DNA of 8,747 nucleotides from the NCBI GenBank assembly GCA_910587805.1, contig CAJUNM010000036.1:1-8747 (forward strand), written 5' to 3'. The stretch is from an uncultured Christensenellaceae bacterium. GTDB taxonomy: Bacteria > Bacillota > Clostridia > Christensenellales > Pumilibacteraceae. Both the position numbers and the translations under genes were made by a program. The stretch's first letter is position 1. The number at the start of each line of letters is the position of its first letter. The notes beneath the pieces were generated by a model. That model saw nothing but the letters and a program-made list of their open reading frames with translations. It was not told where the DNA came from and did not search any database. Positions 6,225-8,747 of this stretch are shown piece by piece.

Positions 6225-6254
6225 TTGCTTAACGAGGTTCAAGTGTGTTACAAT
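6225..6254 (+). promoter_or_regulatory. Probable sigma-A promoter of secG
   Basis: TTGCTT (6225-6230) and TACAAT (6249-6254) are 18 bases apart. The -10 matches consensus at five of six positions. Transcription would start near 6261, giving a leader of about 44 bases with an AGAGGTG ribosome binding site at 6294-6300. The position just after the spoVG terminator fits an independent unit. Confidence 0.6.
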
Positions 6255-6304
6255 ATTATGCGTCGACGTTTATTGCGATCGGCTTTATGTTTTAGAGGTG
6301 AATC

Positions 6305-6595
6305 ATGTCGTTTCTTTCTGTGGCAAACTGGATATCGGATTCGTTCCCGTACGTGCGTTTGGTGATGATGTGCCTTATGGTGGCTGTCGGCATCGCGCTT
6401 GTTATAGTAATAATGTTTCAACCGTCTTCGTCGTCGGGCATGGGCGCGCTTACAGGTCAGCGCGACACGTTTTACGCAAAGGATAAATCGAAGTCGCTCG
6501 AATCGGTCATGAAGCGCGTAACAATCGCGCTCGGCATAGTTGAGGGCGTGCTTGCGGTATTGTTCTTCGTATCGCTTTTGATCTCTCAAGGTTAA
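6305..6595 (+). CDS. secG: SecG, preprotein translocase subunit
   Basis: SecG is the small non-essential partner of SecY and SecE in the membrane channel and assists SecA-driven export. The 96-residue protein has two membrane segments (about 17-37 and 72-92). They are joined by a loop with the family pattern IMFQPSSSSGMGALTG (36-51), where the conserved Gln39 is followed by a Ser/Gly-rich stretch, then a basic KDKSKSLESVMKRVT segment leading into the second helix. The N-terminus carries some 15 residues before the first helix, slightly longer than usual. Start at ATG 6305 is set by AGAGGTG. In Firmicutes secG is commonly followed by rnr and smpB, and rnr does follow here, which supports the call. 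A clear terminator separates it from rnr, so full co-transcription is unlikely. Confidence 0.93.
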   Translation: MSFLSVANWISDSFPYVRLVMMCLMVAVGIALVIVIMFQPSSSSGMGALTGQRDTFYAKDKSKSLESVMKRVTIALGIVEGVLAVLFFVSLLISQG

Positions 6596-6602
6596 TAAAT
6601 CG

Positions 6603-6627
6603 ACAGGGCGCAAGCCCTGTTTTTTTT
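6603..6627 (+). terminator. Strong intrinsic terminator after secG
   Basis: ACAGGGC (6603-6609) pairs with GCCCTGT (6614-6620) around a GCAA tetraloop, directly followed by seven further T (6621-6627). This is a textbook rho-independent terminator beginning eight bases after the secG stop. Confidence 0.95.
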
Positions 6628-6678
6628 GCCGACGGCGCGACGAACCGCGGCGAATTATATTTCGCGTTTACAATAGGG

Positions 6679-6684
6679 TATAAT
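6679..6684 (+). promoter_or_regulatory. Perfect -10 element (TATAAT) just before rnr
   Basis: A consensus TATAAT lies 2 bases before the TTG start and 8 before the ATG. No good -35 hexamer stands 16-18 bases upstream (only TTATAT-like sequence near 6655-6660). If used, the transcript would start near 6691, at or just before ATG 6693, giving an almost leaderless mRNA. AGGG at 6675-6678 could instead be a ribosome binding site for TTG 6687, which would need a promoter further upstream. Confidence 0.4.
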
Positions 6685-6686
6685 CA

Positions 6687-8660
6687 TTGAAAATGAAAAA
6701 AGGTAAAAGTATAAAAAAGACAAATAAGACTAACGCGCGTCGGACGAAAAAATCCGTCAAGCGCGCGGCGCGTTCCGATAAGTTCGATAAAAAATTCATC
6801 GAAGGCGAGATAGACTGCAAAGGCAATCGCTTCGGGTTTGTTTCGCTCGAAAACGGCGGCAGCGACGTGTTTATCCACGGCGCGGATCTCAACGGCGCGC
6901 GGCACGGCGATATTGTGCGCGTGTGCATAGTGCGCGAGCGTAAAGGCTCGGGCGAGATCAGGCGCGAGGGGTACGTGTCCGAGATACTCGAACGCAGCAA
7001 TAAAAACGTCGTCGCAACGATAGTGTTTCGCGACAACGAGTTTTTCGCCGTGCCCGACGACAGGCATTACGGCGAGCTTATAGAAGTGGACGGGCTTGGC
7101 GGCGCTGCCGAGCACGACAAAGTGATCATAGACACGGACGGAGCGCGTGCGCGCGTGCTCGCAGTGCTCGGCAGATTCGACGAGATCGGCATGGACGTTA
7201 AGAGCGTGATCGCCGCTCACAATCTTCGCACCGAGTTCCCCGCGGACGTTATCGAGCAGGCGGACTCGTTCGGCAACGAGATAGATCCGCGCGAGGCGAG
7301 CGCGCCGTACCGAGTGGATTTCCGCGACAAAACGCTGTTTACGATCGACGGCTCTGATTCCAAAGATTTCGACGATGCGGTGTCGCTCGAGCGCACCGAG
7401 CACGGTTATAGGCTGGGCGTGTATATCGCCGACGTTGCGGAGTACGTCAAAGAGCGTACGCCGCTCGATACCGAAGCGTACGAGCGCGGCACGAGCGTTT
7501 ATCTTGCCGACCGCGTTATCCCGATGTTGCCCGAGCAGCTTTCCAACGGCTTGTGTTCGCTCAACGAGGGCTGCGACCGTCTCGCGCTTTGCGCTGTCAT
7601 AGACCTCGACGAACACGGCAATCGCAAAGGATTAAAGCTGTGCGAGGGCGTGATACGCTCGGCGGCGCGGCTTACGTATGCCGGCGTGCAAGCGTTGCTC
7701 GACGGCGACGCGCGGCTGCGCGAGCGGTACGCGAGCCTTGTACCGATGCTCGAGCTTATGGGCGAACTTGCGAAAAAACGTATAAAACTCAGACGCGAGC
7801 GCGGCACGATAGACTTCAAACTGACCGAAACGCAGATAAAGTTCGATGCCGACGGTCGCGTTGCGGATATAGAAAAACGTCCGTCGCTTTTTTCGATGAA
7901 TATAATAGAGGAGTTCATGATCCTCGCAAACTGCGCCGTAGCCGAGTTTGCCAAAACCAAAGGCTTGCCGTATGTGTACCGCGTGCACGAGCGGCCTTCG
8001 CCCGAAAAGCTGACCGTGCTCAACGATTACCTCGACGCAGTAGGCGTGCGCGCTTGCTTGCCGCTTTCTCCTTCGCCCAAACAAGTGCAAAAACTTCTTT
8101 CGACGATCGAGCCGGCAATATCGCCCGCAGTCAATAAGATTGCGCTTCGCGCCATGGCTAAGGCGACGTACGAACCGAGCTGCGACGGGCATTTCGGGCT
8201 TGCCGAGGAGTTCTATTGTCATTTCACTTCGCCGATACGCAGGTATCCCGATCTTGCGGGACATCGCATACTCAAAGCGTTTTTGCGCGGCGGCGCGGCT
8301 GCGGTAAAAAAATACAAGAGTTTTGTCACGGCTGCGTCCGTGCGCTCGTCCAAGACCGAGCGCGTCGCTCAGGAGTGCGAACGCAAAGTGGACGACTACA
8401 AAAAGGCGGAATACATGTCGCACCGCGTCGGCGAAAAATTCGACGGCGTTATAAGTTCCGTAACCGAGTTCGGGTTTTTCGTAGAGCTTGAAAACTCCGC
8501 CGAGGGGCTTGTGCGCATCGCGACGCTTCCGCCGTCCGCGTTTTTCGATCAAAAACGTCTGCGCATAGTTTGCGGCGCAAAAAAGTTCGCGCTCGGCGAT
8601 CCCGTAAAAATTATCGTAGACAAGGTTTCGGGCGACAGAGTGGACTTTTTGCTCGCATGA
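6687..8660 (+). CDS. rnr: RNase R, 3'-5' exoribonuclease (RNase II/RNB family)
   Basis: RNase R degrades structured RNA processively from the 3' end and, with SmpB-tmRNA, clears faulty messages. The 657-residue protein has a Lys/Arg-rich N-terminus (17 basic residues in the first 37), a cold-shock-like domain (about 38-98, with GNRFGFV and DVFIHGADL), a second OB segment (about 100-170), the RNB catalytic domain and a C-terminal S1 domain (about 582-656, EKFDGVISSVTEFGFFVEL). RNB magnesium ligands are intact: Asp221, Asp227, Asp229 and Asp230 in TIDGSDSKDFDD; the C-terminal motif is HFTSPIRRYPDL (512-523). The family is usually 700-810 residues; the N-terminal helix-turn-helix and the C-terminal basic tail are both absent. 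The start is uncertain: TTG 6687 (with AGGG upstream) or ATG 6693. smpB would be expected next, beyond the window. Confidence 0.94.
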   Translation: MKMKKGKSIKKTNKTNARRTKKSVKRAARSDKFDKKFIEGEIDCKGNRFGFVSLENGGSDVFIHGADLNGARHGDIVRVCIVRERKGSGEIRREGYVSEILERSNKNVVATIVFRDNEFFAVPDDRHYGELIEVDGLGGAAEHDKVIIDTDGARARVLAVLGRFDEIGMDVKSVIAAHNLRTEFPADVIEQADSFGNEIDPREASAPYRVDFRDKTLFTIDGSDSKDFDDAVSLERTEHGYRLGVYIADVAEYVKERTPLDTEAYERGTSVYLADRVIPMLPEQLSNGLCSLNEGCDRLALCAVIDLDEHGNRKGLKLCEGVIRSAARLTYAGVQALLDGDARLRERYASLVPMLELMGELAKKRIKLRRERGTIDFKLTETQIKFDADGRVADIEKRPSLFSMNIIEEFMILANCAVAEFAKTKGLPYVYRVHERPSPEKLTVLNDYLDAVGVRACLPLSPSPKQVQKLLSTIEPAISPAVNKIALRAMAKATYEPSCDGHFGLAEEFYCHFTSPIRRYPDLAGHRILKAFLRGGAAAVKKYKSFVTAASVRSSKTERVAQECERKVDDYKKAEYMSHRVGEKFDGVISSVTEFGFFVELENSAEGLVRIATLPPSAFFDQKRLRIVCGAKKFALGDPVKIIVDKVSGDRVDFLLA

Positions 8661-8672
8661 TCGCAAAACGCG

Positions 8673-8689
8673 TTCGATAACATATCGAA
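8673..8689 (+). repeat. Perfect 7-bp inverted repeat after rnr
   Basis: TTCGATA (8673-8679) and TATCGAA (8683-8689) flank a three-base loop. It begins 12 bases after the rnr stop. There is no T-run, so it may be an mRNA 3'-end or protein-binding palindrome rather than a full intrinsic terminator. Confidence 0.5.
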
Positions 8690-8698
8690 TATAAATCG

Positions 8699-8747
8699 AA
8701 AAGTCAAGCTGCGCTTGAAAAGTAAAACCGCGCTTGATAAAAGTTTG
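8699..8747 (+). repeat. Short tandem repeat, about 20-nt unit, running off the window
   Basis: The unit is AAAAGT, six variable bases, then GCGCTTG. Copy one spans 8699-8717 and copy two 8718-8736; a third AAAAGT begins at 8739 and is cut by the window end. The first copy also contains the inverted repeat TCAAGC/GCTTGA (8704-8709 with 8713-8718). No gene is visible in this tail. Confidence 0.5.

Noticed and set aside
6159..6365. 68-codon plus-strand frame upstream of and overlapping secG
   Set aside because: No ribosome binding site, overlaps the secG promoter and start in another frame, and the sequence has no protein-like features.
6684..8666. Long antisense frames over rnr (310 and 344 codons) and similar ones over the second protease gene, the M14 gene and murC
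   Set aside because: They mirror strongly supported genes, encode low-complexity Arg/Ala-rich sequence without recognisable motifs, and follow from the GCG/CGC codon bias of the real genes.
8699..8747. Start of a CRISPR array
   Set aside because: The repeated blocks are only 6-8 bases with 6-base gaps, too short for CRISPR repeats and spacers, and no cas gene is in the window.

Overview
The window looks like ordinary chromosomal DNA from a member of the Firmicutes, most likely an uncultured gut-type Clostridia lineage. The evidence is the gene set (WalJ/YycJ-type hydrolase, RlmH, TadA, SpoVG, and SecG followed by RNase R), AGGAGG-type ribosome binding sites, sigma-A-like promoters and hairpin-plus-T-run terminators. 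The coding DNA is rich in GCG and CGC codons, which gives many long antisense shadow frames. Intergenic DNA is clearly AT-richer. Non-ATG starts are common. The genus cannot be fixed from the sequence alone.

Region 1 (1-4240, plus strand) reads as one tightly packed operon. It holds the 3' part of a WalJ/YycJ-like metallo-beta-lactamase-fold protein, two tandem CPBP (Abi) family intramembrane proteases, the 23S rRNA methyltransferase RlmH, a zinc M14 carboxypeptidase and the tRNA adenosine deaminase TadA. Junctions are 7-nt, 4-nt and 4-nt overlaps plus gaps of 10 and 39 nt. In Bacillus-type genomes the space between walJ and rlmH carries an HtrA-type serine protease; here two unrelated membrane proteases sit there.

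Region 2 (4241-5638): a 141-bp convergent gap with small hairpins and one doubtful 44-codon frame separates tadA from murC on the minus strand. murC encodes UDP-N-acetylmuramate-L-alanine ligase.

Region 3 (5639-6156): an AT-rich divergent gap holds a spoVG promoter and a strong ribosome binding site, followed by spoVG and its terminator. Region 4 (6157-8747) holds a promoter, secG, a very clear terminator, then rnr (RNase R, short for the family). It ends in an intergenic tail with a perfect hairpin and an approximately 20-nt tandem repeat running off the window.

Together the genes cover translation and RNA maintenance (RlmH, TadA, RNase R), envelope construction and export (MurC, SecG, CPBP proteases, possibly the M14 peptidase) and regulation (SpoVG, WalJ-like protein). 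I found no mobile element, CRISPR array, tRNA or rRNA, and no convincing undescribed system. The points most worth a second look are the CPBP pair in the HtrA position, the rearranged RNase R architecture and the repeat at the right edge.
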